Part shown: in pieces, positions 35,437 through 44,605 of the stretch
How positions within the stretch are numbered: position 1 is the stretch's first letter
Layout: each line of letters opens with the position of its first letter
From: Lactiplantibacillus modestisalitolerans
Lineage (GTDB): Bacteria; Bacillota; Bacilli; Lactobacillales; Lactobacillaceae
DNA: 64,000 nucleotides
Reading direction: 5' to 3'
NCBI RefSeq assembly: GCF_005405425.1
Contig: NZ_BJEA01000003.1
Coordinates: forward strand, 124,001 to 188,000
Notes under the pieces: generated by a model
The model's database searches: none
What the model was told of the DNA's origin: nothing
What the model saw: the letters and a program-made list of their open reading frames with translations, nothing else
Made by a program: the position numbers and the translations under genes

Positions 35437-36174
35437 ATGGAATCATTAGCCCGCGCGTTAATTAACGAGGGGCAGACGACGGTTGCAAACGCGTTGTTGG
35501 CGCACTACCGCGAAATTGGGCTGACCAACGATGAGCTCCTCGTTTACTTACAATTTAAACGGTTTATGGATCAGGGGCAGCAATTTCCAGATGCTACCGT
35601 TATTGCGCAGAGTATGGGAACGAGTGCCAATACCGTTTTTCAGCACCTGCACGAAATGCTCGCTAAGAAGTTGTTAACGATTGAATCGATTACCGGTACG
35701 GACCAAAAAATTCATGATCGCTATAATTTTGACGGCTTGTATGATAAATTGGCCGTCGCGTTGACGAAGGCGGCTACGGCAACGGCTGCGGCACCGAAAG
35801 TCAACGCCCGCCAGAAGGTCTTTCGGGCGATTCAAACTGAATTTGGACGCGATTTATCGCCAATTGAGATGGAAAGTATTAGTAAGTGGTTTGACGAAGA
35901 CCACTACGACCCGGACGTCATTGAATTAGCACTCCGGGAGGCCGTGTTACGGCAAGTCTATAACTTAACTTACATGGACCGCATTTTGTTAAACTGGCAA
36001 AAACGCAACCTGAAAACCGCGGCCCAGGTAGAGGCTGAACGGCAGCGGAGTATTGAAAACCGGTTGAATTCAGCCCCTAAGCAGAAGCGCCAAACCACTG
36101 AACAGGCCCGGCCGCGAATCCCACTTTTTAAGTTGGGTGAAGGTCCGCGCGGTAACCAGTCGTCTTCGGATTAA
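35437..36174 (+). CDS. dnaD: DnaD-family replication initiation protein
   Basis: A 245-aa protein with an N-terminal winged-helix region (DATVIAQSMGTSANTVFQHLHE) and a C-terminal DnaD/DnaB-like domain with a YNLTYMDRILLNWQKRNL block, which binds DNA. It helps load the replicative helicase during primosome assembly. The ATG at 35437 follows TAGGAGG. It follows aspB as in Bacillus, although asnS and nth are not adjacent. Confidence 0.92.
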   Translation: MESLARALINEGQTTVANALLAHYREIGLTNDELLVYLQFKRFMDQGQQFPDATVIAQSMGTSANTVFQHLHEMLAKKLLTIESITGTDQKIHDRYNFDGLYDKLAVALTKAATATAAAPKVNARQKVFRAIQTEFGRDLSPIEMESISKWFDEDHYDPDVIELALREAVLRQVYNLTYMDRILLNWQKRNLKTAAQVEAERQRSIENRLNSAPKQKRQTTEQARPRIPLFKLGEGPRGNQSSSD

Positions 36175-36186
36175 CGTGGCCTTGAG

Positions 36187-36228
36187 CAGCGTTAGCTGGC
36201 GGCAATGTGAACACCAATTGGTGTAATC
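36187..36228 (+). repeat. Residual copy D of the large intergenic repeat
   Basis: Only the right end is kept: CTGGCGGCAAT followed by AACACCAATTGGT, as in copies A and B. It lies between dnaD (+) and pbp1A (-), again a convergent junction. Confidence 0.55.
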
Positions 36229-36229
36229 A

Positions 36230-36267
36230 AAAGCCCCCCAAAACCATTTTGGTTTTGGGGGGCTTTT
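36230..36267. terminator. Bidirectional terminator dnaD / pbp1A
   Basis: AAAAGCCCCCCAAAACC pairs with GGTTTTGGGGGGCTTTT with a tiny loop, a very strong stem flanked by A and T runs. Confidence 0.9.
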
Positions 36268-36290
36268 ATGTCGTGTTCAATCTGAATTAA

Positions 36291-38630
36291 TTAGCGGGTT
36301 GGGTCTTGGCTGTTTTGTTCGTTATCTGTTGGTGCTGAAGAACTGGATTCAGCTGATTCAGCGCTGGAACTTTCAGCCGGTGCACTGCTACTACTGCTAC
36401 TTTCCGAGCTGCTTGAAGAGGCTTCTGATTCACTTGAAGAGGCTTCTGATTCGCTGGACGAGCTTTCACTCGATGATTCAGCCTCGTGGCTGCTAGAGCT
36501 TGATGCGGATTCGGAACTTGAGCTAGCCGTACTGGAACTTGAGTGACTGGATGACGAACTTTTAGCATTCGTTCCAGAAGAGGCTTCGGCGTCGGAGAAG
36601 AGGTGACCGACAACGTACAATTCGGCCACGCCATTCTTCTTGGTTTCGGCAACGGAACTCGGTCGGGTCCAGTCAGAGTTTGGTGAGTGTTCCTGTAAGT
36701 AGGTCATCATCTCGCGGTAAATGACTTGGGCGATTCGGGAGTCCGCGGACGTGAGGTAGCCAATGGCGTTGCCGTTGCTATCACGTTCGTAGGCGTTGGC
36801 GTATCCGGTCCAAACGGCGACGGAATAGTTCTTAGTGTATCCGGCCATCCACGAGTCCATGTTGGCGCTAGATGGCACCTTATGCTTAAAGGAGTCCGGG
36901 TAACCATCGGTCCCAGTCTTCCCAGCCTGGTAGACGCCGCTGATCTTAGCGGTCGTTGCGGTCCCGGTTGCGCTGTTGATGACACCTTTTAACATATCGG
37001 TGATCATGTAGGCGGTCGACTTCTTCATAACCCGTTTTCCGCTGCTGCTGTAACTGGTACTTTCACCGTCCTGAGTCGTAACCTGGTTAATGTAGTACGG
37101 TTTGTGGTACGTTCCGCCGTTGGCAAACGCCGCGTAGGCGCCAGCAACTTGTAGTGAGGAAACGTTCGCCCCAATGGCGTACGAATACGGAATGGTCTTA
37201 TCCTTCAAGTTCATTCCGAGACTGTTGGCAAATTGCTTAGCCTTCGTCCGGCCAACGGTTTCAAGGGTCTTAACCGCCGGAATGTTCCGGGATTGGACCA
37301 ACGCTTGCCGCATGGTCATATTGCCAAGGGTCTTGTTATCAAAGTCGTTAACCGAGATGTCAGTTCCAGGATAATTATACTTGGTGTCGGCAACGGTCTT
37401 GTAAGTCGGCCAACTGTGGTACTCAATTGCCGGCCCATAATCGAGAATTGGTTTCATTGTCGAAGCGTTTGACCGGTCGGTTTGGACCGCCCGGTTCGTC
37501 CCGTAAGTCACGTCGGTATGCTTGCGGCTCCCAATCATCGCAGAAACTTTACCGGTGTACGAATCAACTACCGAAACCCCTAACTGGAAGCGGTCGTTGG
37601 GGTAGTTGACGTAGGTCGACGTGTTAGCGATGTTATACAAGCGCCGCTGGGCATTCATATTTAAGTTCGTGTAAACTTTTAAGCCGTCCTTGTACGGACT
37701 GTAACCCTTATCCTGCAAGTCCGCAATGACTTCCTTGAGGTAGGCGTCTGCGATTTTATTTTTCTTCTGCTGCTTTTGGAAACTCTTGTGCGTTGAGGCG
37801 AGTCCGCTTTTAACGTTCGTTGCCATCGCGGCCGTTTCCTGAGACTTACTGATCTCGTTATTATCGTACATCGCCTTGAGCACTAAGTTACGGCGGTTCT
37901 TGGCGTATTGCGGATAAGTGGTGGGATCATAATAGGTTGGGGATTGCGGCATTCCGGCCAGCAGTGCCAATTGGCTTAAGTTGAGCTCGCTGAGGGACTT
38001 GCCGTAGTAGTATTTAGCGGCCGTTCCCATGCCGTAAATTCCGTTACCCATATAAACTTTATTAATGTAAAATTCCAAAATCTGCGACTTACTAAAGTGT
38101 TTCTCAACGTTTAATGCGAGCCAGGCTTCCTGCGCCTTAACTTTAAGATTTCGGTCGGACGTACTGGTTGAGAAGACGGAGAGTTTGATCAGCTGCATGG
38201 TTAGCGTACTCCCACCTTGCATACCGAGTGAACTTCCCTTTAAGTTACCGAGGGCGGCCCCGATGATCCGGTAGTAATCGACCCCTTTGTGGCGGTAGAA
38301 CCGGCGGTCTTCAATCGAAACAACCGCTTTTTTCAGTGTTGCCGGAATGTCACTCGACTTCACGTACTGCCGGTTGTTACTCCCAAGACTCGTAATGAGT
38401 TGCTTGTTAGCATCGTAGATTCGCGTTGAATTTTCACTGCGCATGCTATCCTCGGTAATTTTCGGGGCGCTTTGCGCGTAGTAGAAAAACAACCCGGCGC
38501 CGGCTAAGCCAACAATGAAAACGAGCGCAACGATCGCCAAAACGATGCGCCGAAACCAATGCTTCTTAGGCGGCTGGGGTTGCTGACGTTTGCGGGCAAC
38601 CCGTGAGTTTTGTTCATTATTTCCTGCCAT
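36291..38630 (-). CDS. pbp1A: Class A penicillin-binding protein 1A
   Basis: A 779-aa bifunctional peptidoglycan synthase anchored by one membrane helix (about residues 20-45). The glycosyltransferase motifs are EDRRFYRHKGVDYY (about 107-120) and GGSTLTMQLIK. The transpeptidase motifs are STMKP (about 389), SRN and KTGTDG (about 568). From about residue 690 the protein ends in a Ser/Glu-rich low-complexity tail, likely an extracellular spacer. The minus-strand ATG at 38630 follows AAAGGAG. It overlaps the recU stop by 14 nt; the recU-pbp1A pair is conserved in Firmicutes. Confidence 0.94.
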   Translation of the reverse strand: MAGNNEQNSRVARKRQQPQPPKKHWFRRIVLAIVALVFIVGLAGAGLFFYYAQSAPKITEDSMRSENSTRIYDANKQLITSLGSNNRQYVKSSDIPATLKKAVVSIEDRRFYRHKGVDYYRIIGAALGNLKGSSLGMQGGSTLTMQLIKLSVFSTSTSDRNLKVKAQEAWLALNVEKHFSKSQILEFYINKVYMGNGIYGMGTAAKYYYGKSLSELNLSQLALLAGMPQSPTYYDPTTYPQYAKNRRNLVLKAMYDNNEISKSQETAAMATNVKSGLASTHKSFQKQQKKNKIADAYLKEVIADLQDKGYSPYKDGLKVYTNLNMNAQRRLYNIANTSTYVNYPNDRFQLGVSVVDSYTGKVSAMIGSRKHTDVTYGTNRAVQTDRSNASTMKPILDYGPAIEYHSWPTYKTVADTKYNYPGTDISVNDFDNKTLGNMTMRQALVQSRNIPAVKTLETVGRTKAKQFANSLGMNLKDKTIPYSYAIGANVSSLQVAGAYAAFANGGTYHKPYYINQVTTQDGESTSYSSSGKRVMKKSTAYMITDMLKGVINSATGTATTAKISGVYQAGKTGTDGYPDSFKHKVPSSANMDSWMAGYTKNYSVAVWTGYANAYERDSNGNAIGYLTSADSRIAQVIYREMMTYLQEHSPNSDWTRPSSVAETKKNGVAELYVVGHLFSDAEASSGTNAKSSSSSHSSSSTASSSSESASSSSSHEAESSSESSSSESEASSSESEASSSSSESSSSSSAPAESSSAESAESSSSAPTDNEQNSQDPTR

Positions 38631-39264
38631 AATGTTCTCCTTTATGGTTTGATGATGACTCATCAATTAGATTATCAACCGCACTCAAATACGGAATGCG
38701 TGGATTGATGTGATAATGTAATTCGGTTGCTAGCCGCTCAATAACGGTTAACGGAATGGACTTGCGGCCACCAGCGGCCTGTTGGTCCCAGTAACCAAAG
38801 AGGTCGGTTGCCGTTAATAGGAACAGACGGCCAAGTGTGGCAAACCGGATCACAACGAAGCAAATCCCACCTTGGTGGAGACATTGCCGCATGTGTTGAA
38901 TCTGGTGCGCATGGAAGTTTTTTAACGGGAAGGCCGTCTTACTCTTAGTTTCTTTCGCCTCGAAGTCTAAGTATTTACCACGGTAGACGCCGTTGTAGTC
39001 CGTTGTGGAAGCCTGCTTAAAGTAAGCTTCGCGAATAACGGCGGCGCTGCGCCGGGGGTAGTCGACCTTGACGATTTGGATTGGCGTTGGCTTTTTATGA
39101 ATAACTGCGATATCATTTTCAAGATAATAGGTATTGCTGTCGTTTATTTCTTGTTCCAAACTCATCCCACGGTCGCCAAAGTTAACGTTAGCGAACTTGG
39201 AAGTCGTGGCCTTCGAGTGGCTGGGCTGGCGATAAACTTTACCATTTGGATAGCGAATCGTCAC
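38617..39264 (-). CDS. recU: Holliday junction resolvase RecU
   Basis: A 215-aa endonuclease for recombination intermediates and chromosome segregation. It begins TIRYPNGKVYR, has NFGDRGMSLEQEINDSN, and the nuclease core YRGKYLDFEAKETKSKTAFP (metal-binding Asp and Glu with Lys). The minus-strand GTG at 39264 follows GGAGG; the longer frame to 39300 has no ribosome site. Confidence 0.94.
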   Translation of the reverse strand: MTIRYPNGKVYRQPSHSKATTSKFANVNFGDRGMSLEQEINDSNTYYLENDIAVIHKKPTPIQIVKVDYPRRSAAVIREAYFKQASTTDYNGVYRGKYLDFEAKETKSKTAFPLKNFHAHQIQHMRQCLHQGGICFVVIRFATLGRLFLLTATDLFGYWDQQAAGGRKSIPLTVIERLATELHYHINPRIPYLSAVDNLIDESSSNHKGEHYGRK

Positions 39265-39367
39265 AGTAATCAACCTCCTAATAATGTTACATTTTACCAT
39301 TAACTCGCATAATGTGAAATATCTGTGAGTTTTTCGCCGTATTTCTTAGATGAAAGGGGACGTTAAT

Positions 39368-39937
39368 ATGAGCCGACTATGGCTAAGCGGTTATCGAAGT
39401 TACGAATTAAATGTTTTTGGTGAGCAGGATGCGAAGCTGCAGGTGATTAAGTACGCCCTGACTAACTTTTTGACGACGCAAATTGAAGACGGCGTTGACT
39501 GGTTGATCACTGGTGGTCAGCTCGGCATTGAGCAGTGGGCCGCCGCGGTGGGGCTGACTTTAAAGCAAACTTATCCGGAACTTAAAGTGGCGATGATGCT
39601 CCCATACGGTGAGTTTGGTCAACGGTGGAACGAAACCAATCAGGCCAAGCTCCAAGCGTTACTCACCCAAGTTGATTTTACCGCGCCCGTCAGTCAACGC
39701 CCGTATGAAAGTCCCCAACAACTAAAAAATTATCAAGCTTTTATGGTTAGCCATACCGATGCCGCCGCATTGGTCTACGATCCTGATCATCCCGGCAAAC
39801 CAACCTATGATTACGATATTATCAAGCAATACGCGGATGAACATCCGTACCCGTTAACCGTCATTGATTTCGATTGGTTACAAGAAAGTGCTAATGAATA
39901 TGCAGAAATACAGAATAATGGTTTTAATTTTGAATGA
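39368..39937 (+). CDS. ypsA: YpsA family protein (DUF1273, SLOG/Rossmann fold)
   Basis: A 189-aa protein starting LWLSGYRSYELNVFGE, with a nucleotide-binding-type loop ITGGQLGIEQWAAAVGL. The family is structurally related to lysine-decarboxylase-like/DprA folds and is linked genetically to cell division and stress in Bacillus; the biochemical role is not settled. Its position beside gpsB is conserved. The ATG at 39368 follows AAAGGGG. Confidence 0.88.
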   Translation: MSRLWLSGYRSYELNVFGEQDAKLQVIKYALTNFLTTQIEDGVDWLITGGQLGIEQWAAAVGLTLKQTYPELKVAMMLPYGEFGQRWNETNQAKLQALLTQVDFTAPVSQRPYESPQQLKNYQAFMVSHTDAAALVYDPDHPGKPTYDYDIIKQYADEHPYPLTVIDFDWLQESANEYAEIQNNGFNFE

Positions 39938-40011
39938 AGTCTGCTACAATGTTTTAAGTAATGCGAATGCCACAGGGGCATTGCGCGAATAACAATGAGG
40001 TGTTTTTAAAT

Positions 40012-40353
40012 ATGGCTAAACGTAATTTTACTCCCAAAGACATCCTTCAAAAAGAATTCAAGCCAAAGATGCGGGGTTATGATCCCGCTGACGTGGATGG
40101 GTTTTTAGATAATGTCATTAAGGACTATGAGTCATTTACTAAAGATAACCAACAACTTTCAGATGAAAACGAACGGTTACGGGCAAAGGTCGATGAATTG
40201 ACGAAACAAGTTGCCGTTGGCGCAACCAGTCCGGCTTCGCAACCGACTAATACGGTCACGAATATGGATATTCTGAAACGTTTATCTAATTTGGAACGCC
40301 ACGTTTTCGGTGCACAGTTAGATAACAATCAAAATGAGTCACACCGGCTTTAG
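40012..40353 (+). CDS. gpsB: Cell division regulator GpsB
   Basis: A 113-aa DivIVA-like protein: the membrane-binding N-terminus [20 protein letters not shown] and a heptad coiled coil (about residues 30-70) end in a small C-terminal trimerisation segment. It coordinates PBP1 and septal wall synthesis, and its target pbp1A lies just upstream on the other strand. A TGCTACAAT extended -10 box (39941-39949) and a hairpin in the 5' UTR (about 39963-39986) precede the ATG. Confidence 0.93.
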   Translation: MAKRNFTPKDILQKEFKPKMRGYDPADVDGFLDNVIKDYESFTKDNQQLSDENERLRAKVDELTKQVAVGATSPASQPTNTVTNMDILKRLSNLERHVFGAQLDNNQNESHRL

Positions 40354-40361
40354 GCGGTGAT

Positions 40362-40762
40362 TCAATGTAAATTCTGGGTAATCGCGGTCGGCAAATGTCG
40401 GCTGAGGAAGGTCCATGCTCGCACAGGCTGAGATGCTTGTAGTGTTCGTGCTCGGTGAAAAAATAAGCCGGGGTACCGATTTTTAATCGGTAACGGCGGG
40501 AAAAACGGCTAAGGCGCAAGCTATGCCCGAGTATCCCTGAAAAGTGCCACAGTGACGATACTTAGCTGGAAACGGCTAAGTTGGAACGCGGTAAACCCCG
40601 CGAGCGGGCAACCCAAACTACGGTAGGGGCGCTTCACATCGGTAAATGAACCAAATGTGGGGGGAGATCCTCGTGATCTCGAGATAGATGATTGCCGCCT
40701 TATCAACAGACGCCTGTTCTTTGGTAAGGTACAAAACATGGCCTACAGGAATTTACATTTAG
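40362..40762 (+). ncRNA. rnpB: RNase P RNA (bacterial class B)
   Basis: The catalytic RNA that matures tRNA 5' ends. The conserved core GAGGAAGGTCCATGCTCGCA is followed by CAGGCTGAGATGC, with the distal core CCAAATGTGGGG and ACAGACGCCT. The terminal P1 helix pairs ATGTAAATTC (about 40365) with GAATTTACAT (about 40749). The location between gpsB and rlmL (ypsC) is the classical Firmicute position. Ends are approximate by a few bases. Confidence 0.95.
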
Positions 40763-40768
40763 ACAGGA

Positions 40769-40804
40769 ACTAGGGTAGAAGCTTGCTTTTACCCTAGTTT
40801 TTTT
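40769..40804 (+). terminator. Terminator of rnpB
   Basis: ACTAGGGTA and TACCCTAGT form the stem, followed by TTTTTT. Confidence 0.88.
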
Positions 40805-40913
40805 GTACATTCAGTGAGCAAACCAGCCGCTCGTTTCGGAAATATGCTAAACTAGTTGAGGATGAAATGAGCTTAACGATACCGGTTGGGTAACAACCGC
40901 GTAGGAGGAAAAA

Positions 40914-42071
40914 ATGAAAAATTTTAAATTAATCGCGACCGCCGCGAGCGGGATTGAAGCGTTAGTTGGCCGCGAATTACGAGATTTAGGGTACCAAACG
41001 CAGGTCGAAAATGGCCGGGTGCGGTTTAACGGAACCATTAAAGACGTTTTACGGACCAATTTATGGCTCCGCACCGCTGACCGGATCAAAATTATCGTGG
41101 GCGAGTTTGACGCGTTTACGTTTGACGAGTTGTTTGAAAAAACGTTAGCCCTTCCTTGGGACCAGTTACTCCCAATGGACGCTGAATTTCCGGTCGAAGG
41201 TAAGTCCCGGAACTCAAAACTACACAGCGTGCCCGACGTGCAATCAATCGTTAAAAAGGCGATTGTGAACCAGTTAGCCACGACGTACCACCGCAACGGC
41301 TTCTTACCCGAAACGGGGGCGTTGTTCCCACTCGAAGTGGCCATCAACAAGGACCACGTTCTATTGACGCTAGACACGACCGGCTCGAGTCTCTTTAAGC
41401 GGGGCTACCGGGTTGAAAAGGGGGGCGCACCGCTGAAGGAAAACATGGCGGCCGCCCTAGTGATGCTGGCTAAGTGGTATCCGGACAATCCGTTTATTGA
41501 CCCGGTCTGCGGTTCGGGAACGATTCCGATTGAGGCGGCCCTCTTAGCCCGCAATATCGCGCCGGGCTTTAACCGCGCGTTCGCCTGTGAAAAATGGGAT
41601 TGGGTTCCCGCGGGGCTGAGTCAAGAACTACGGGATGAAGCCGATGGGCAGGCGGACTACGATACTGAACTGGATATTAGCGGTTACGATATTGATGGTA
41701 AGATGATTGACATCGCCCGCTTGAACGCGCGCGAAGCCGGGCTATTACACGATATTCACTTTAAACAGCTAGCCGTCAAAGACTTTACGACGGATAAGGT
41801 CAACGGGGTCATTATTGCCAACCCGCCGTACGGGGAACGGTTGAGTGACCGGGATAGCGTCCGGATCTTGTACCGGCAGATGGGCCAAGTTTACGGTAAA
41901 TTACCAAGTTGGAGTAAGTATATTTTGACTAGTGACTTGGAATTTGAAGACTTTTATGGTCAAAAAGCCACTAAGCGCCGCAAGCTGTATAACGGGGCAC
42001 TGCGGACCGACTACTTCCAATATTGGGGGAAGCGGATTCGGCCAGCCCAAAAGGCGGAACCGCAAGCCTAA
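40914..42071 (+). CDS. rlmL: 23S rRNA m2G methyltransferase RlmL/YpsC family
   Basis: A 385-aa SAM-dependent methyltransferase with an N-terminal THUMP/ferredoxin-like RNA-binding part (ATAASGIEALVGRELRDLGY) and a Rossmann methyltransferase domain: DPVCGSGTIPIEAAL for SAM, NPPYGERL as the N6/N2-methylase catalytic motif. It is shorter than E. coli RlmL, which has a second methylase domain (RlmK). AGGAGG precedes the ATG. Confidence 0.9.
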   Translation: MKNFKLIATAASGIEALVGRELRDLGYQTQVENGRVRFNGTIKDVLRTNLWLRTADRIKIIVGEFDAFTFDELFEKTLALPWDQLLPMDAEFPVEGKSRNSKLHSVPDVQSIVKKAIVNQLATTYHRNGFLPETGALFPLEVAINKDHVLLTLDTTGSSLFKRGYRVEKGGAPLKENMAAALVMLAKWYPDNPFIDPVCGSGTIPIEAALLARNIAPGFNRAFACEKWDWVPAGLSQELRDEADGQADYDTELDISGYDIDGKMIDIARLNAREAGLLHDIHFKQLAVKDFTTDKVNGVIIANPPYGERLSDRDSVRILYRQMGQVYGKLPSWSKYILTSDLEFEDFYGQKATKRRKLYNGALRTDYFQYWGKRIRPAQKAEPQA

Positions 42072-42095
42072 TTCAGCGTGATTAAGAACTAATTT

Positions 42096-42145
42096 AAAGG
42101 AAGCTTCCAAGAACCGGGTTAACGGCCGGCTTGGAAGCTTCCTTT
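42096..42145 (+). terminator. Terminator of rlmL
   Basis: AAAGGAAGCTTCCAAG pairs with CTTGGAAGCTTCCTTT around a partly paired loop. Confidence 0.85.
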
Positions 42146-42205
42146 GGTTTATGAGGAGTGGGGGTGAACCGTTGCTGTGGTAAGCCCAAGCCCCTTCCAG
42201 TTAGG

Positions 42206-42958
42206 CTAATTAAGATAGTAATCAAAGAAATTAGCGATTTTATTCATTAGTGGCACCTTAACTAAGTGTTTAGCGTGGTAACCGGTAATGAAGGCGACCT
42301 GTTCAGCGTAGGGTTCGTGATGCACCCGGTCAAAGAAGTCGCGGGCTTGATGATATGGAATCCGTTCATCCGCCGTCCCGTGCCAAAATAGCACCGGGCG
42401 GTGATCAATTTTGGCGGGGTGCTGATTCAAATCGTAGTGATCGAGCCAGCTAGTTAAAAGGGCCATGTCCGCTGGTAAATATAAGTGGTGCTGGGCAGCG
42501 GTTTGCCGAACGAGCGCCGCGTAAGCGTCTAAGTTTGGCGTTCCCATAATGATGGCAGCGGCTTTGATTTCGGGGTGGTGGGTCAGCAGTGCCCCGGTGG
42601 TCATACCGCCCATCGAGTAGCCCCCGACCCCAATTTGGCCGTTTAAGATTAGTTGGTGGTCTTGATAATACTGAATAATGCGACTGAATTCGGCTAAGTT
42701 CCCTTGGATACTGTTCCAAAACGTGAAGGATGGTAGCGTACTGACCGGTTGGAGGCGTTCACCGTGGTTATCAGCATCCGGGAGGACGACCCGAATGGCA
42801 TGCTGAGCCAGCTTGCGAGCCTGGGTGAGCACTAACTCCTTATTGGAACGCCAACCGTGGTAAAACACGACGAGTGGCCGGGGAGCGGTGAGCTGCGCCG
42901 CAGCGTTAACTTCTAAGATTGGAATGTCTTGAATTTTTTTGGCTTCAATTTTAATCAT
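42206..42958 (-). CDS. Alpha/beta hydrolase, YitV-like esterase
   Basis: A 250-aa soluble hydrolase. The nucleophile elbow GYSMGG lies near residue 114, an oxyanion HG is in VVFYHGWRSNKE, and acid and His candidates are HGTADERIPY and GYHAKHLV. It resembles Bacillus YitV. The ester substrate is unknown. It is monocistronic, transcribed toward rlmL. Confidence 0.8.
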   Translation of the reverse strand: MIKIEAKKIQDIPILEVNAAAQLTAPRPLVVFYHGWRSNKELVLTQARKLAQHAIRVVLPDADNHGERLQPVSTLPSFTFWNSIQGNLAEFSRIIQYYQDHQLILNGQIGVGGYSMGGMTTGALLTHHPEIKAAAIIMGTPNLDAYAALVRQTAAQHHLYLPADMALLTSWLDHYDLNQHPAKIDHRPVLFWHGTADERIPYHQARDFFDRVHHEPYAEQVAFITGYHAKHLVKVPLMNKIANFFDYYLN

Positions 42959-43046
42959 GATATTTAACTCACTTTATTAAAAATATTATTAAGATAACTG
43001 TGACAGATTTACAGCAAAAATACAACTTTCAAACCGCGGCGGGGTG

Positions 43047-43075
43047 TTGACGACCACTTAGGATAAGAATATAAT
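43047..43075 (+). promoter_or_regulatory. Promoter of the ABC exporter operon
   Basis: TTGACG (43047-43052), a 17-nt spacer and TATAAT (43070-43075), 54 nt before the permease ATG. It is a near-consensus sigma-A promoter. Confidence 0.75.
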
Positions 43076-43129
43076 ATTTCAATGAATAAAATTAGGATTT
43101 GATTAAATTCTTAAAAAGAGGGCCGCGCG

Positions 43130-43882
43130 ATGCATAAATATTGGATGCAGGTGTTCATCTATACGAACTATTTTTTTAAAGTGTTGCGGGATGACTTAGG
43201 GGTGCTCGTCTATACCATTGGTCTACCGGTCGTGTTTTTAGGACTGAATACGAGTCGCTTTATCGGCACCCCGCTAACCACGCTCCAATTCGCTGACCGG
43301 GTGTTGCCGTTCATTGCTTGGATGATCTTTTCGAACGTGTTAGTGGCCATGACGTCGATTGGGCAGCTTCGGGAACACGGTTATCTAAAACAGTACCGAA
43401 CGCTGGTGGTGAACGTTTCGGTCTTAATTGTGAGCGAACTCCTCGTGACGGTTACGTTGCTTGCGGTTACGCTGATCATCGTTGCCGCGGTGGCGGCCGG
43501 GGCGTTCCACTTAGCCTTTTGGCAACTACTGTGGCAGTTGGGACTGACCCTCGTGCTCGTTTATCCCCCAACGGTGGGCTTCTGCTTACCCGTATTAGCG
43601 GTTGCGATGAATACGAAAACGCTCAACGCCGTGTTGAACGTCGTCACGCTGGTAGTGATGTTTGGCTCCGCCGCCATTAACCAAGTAATGACGCCCAGTT
43701 TGACAAATCCAATCATTAATTTAATGAGTCCGGTTTATTTCGATTTGAACGTCTTTATTGCGCTAACTCAGGGGCAGTTATTGAGGTATGTCGGTACGTA
43801 CCTCCTGGTATTAGTCTTTTGGGGGTGCGTGGGTCACTGGAGTTACCGGCACCTCGTGATTCTTCCGAAGGAGGCGGCGTAA
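43130..43882 (+). CDS. ABC-2 type transporter permease
   Basis: A 250-aa protein with six predicted membrane segments and the ABC-2 layout of small drug or antimicrobial-peptide exporters. It pairs with the ATPase that starts 3 nt after its stop. The substrate is unknown; no sensor-kinase pair or bacteriocin gene accompanies it. Confidence 0.75.
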   Translation: MHKYWMQVFIYTNYFFKVLRDDLGVLVYTIGLPVVFLGLNTSRFIGTPLTTLQFADRVLPFIAWMIFSNVLVAMTSIGQLREHGYLKQYRTLVVNVSVLIVSELLVTVTLLAVTLIIVAAVAAGAFHLAFWQLLWQLGLTLVLVYPPTVGFCLPVLAVAMNTKTLNAVLNVVTLVVMFGSAAINQVMTPSLTNPIINLMSPVYFDLNVFIALTQGQLLRYVGTYLLVLVFWGCVGHWSYRHLVILPKEAA

Positions 43883-43885
43883 ACG

Positions 43886-44557
43886 ATGAACATTCAACAC
43901 TTAACGTATGGTTTTCCGCGCACGAAGGCCGTCTTTTTCGACGACGTGAGCTTTAGCTTACAGTCGCCGGGCGTTAATTTTTTAATCGGTGAAAACGGGG
44001 CGGGGAAAACAACGCTAGCGGACATCTTAACCGGTAGTCGGCCGAGCAACTTGGCCCTCACTTGGCAAGCAATCTACTTAAACCAGCAATTGCCAATGTT
44101 GTCGTCGGTGCGGGTTTGCGATGTGGCGCAACTCGTGCTCGGGATTGAGTACGGGGAACGCCATTTAACGTTAGCACGGTTACAAAAGCGGGTCGATGCC
44201 GCAACGTTGACGTTTCTGACGCCCCTTTGGCAGCAACGCTACGGGCAATTATCGGGTGGTCAGCGGAAACTCGTGCAACTATTGCTCTTTTTGCAAGTTG
44301 ACCGCCAGCTAGTGGTCTTGGATGAGCCGACTGCCGCGATTGATCGTCAAAATGTCCAGCGCCTATTTGCGGGGATGCGGGCGCATTCGGAGCGGACTTA
44401 CTTGGTGATCACGCATGATAGTCGCGACGTGGCTGCCTTTGACGCGTTTAACGTCCTGTGGTTGCATCAGCACCGAATAAAGTGCTACCAACCGCAAGCC
44501 TTTTATCAAGCTGCGCAGACGGAGCCGTTTCTCGGCGCGTTTGTTGCGGGGCATTAA
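43886..44557 (+). CDS. ABC transporter ATP-binding protein
   Basis: A 223-aa ATPase: Walker A GENGAGKTT (about 36-44), signature LSGGQRKLVQLLLFL, Walker B LVVLDEPTAAID and switch His in VITHDSRD. It lacks any membrane part and must act with the preceding permease. Some helical-domain sequence between Walker A and the signature is shorter than in typical members. Confidence 0.88.
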   Translation: MNIQHLTYGFPRTKAVFFDDVSFSLQSPGVNFLIGENGAGKTTLADILTGSRPSNLALTWQAIYLNQQLPMLSSVRVCDVAQLVLGIEYGERHLTLARLQKRVDAATLTFLTPLWQQRYGQLSGGQRKLVQLLLFLQVDRQLVVLDEPTAAIDRQNVQRLFAGMRAHSERTYLVITHDSRDVAAFDAFNVLWLHQHRIKCYQPQAFYQAAQTEPFLGAFVAGH

Positions 44558-44561
44558 AACT

Positions 44562-44603
44562 AAAAATGGGTGCTGACCGGTCAAGTGGTCAGCACCCATT
44601 TTT
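44562..44603 (+). terminator. Terminator of ABC exporter operon
   Basis: AAAAATGGGTGCTGACC pairs perfectly with GGTCAGCACCCATTTTT. The sequence CAGCACCCATTTTTA also occurs at the far end of the adjoining repeat (44983-44997), so the repeat is bracketed by a short direct repeat. Confidence 0.9.
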
Positions 44604-44605
44604 AA

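Noticed and set aside
36310-36560. Ser/Glu-rich tail of PBP1A as a separate repeat or anchored adhesin
   Set aside because: It is continuous with the transpeptidase frame, and low-complexity C-terminal tails are common in PBP1A of lactic acid bacteria; no sorting signal is seen.
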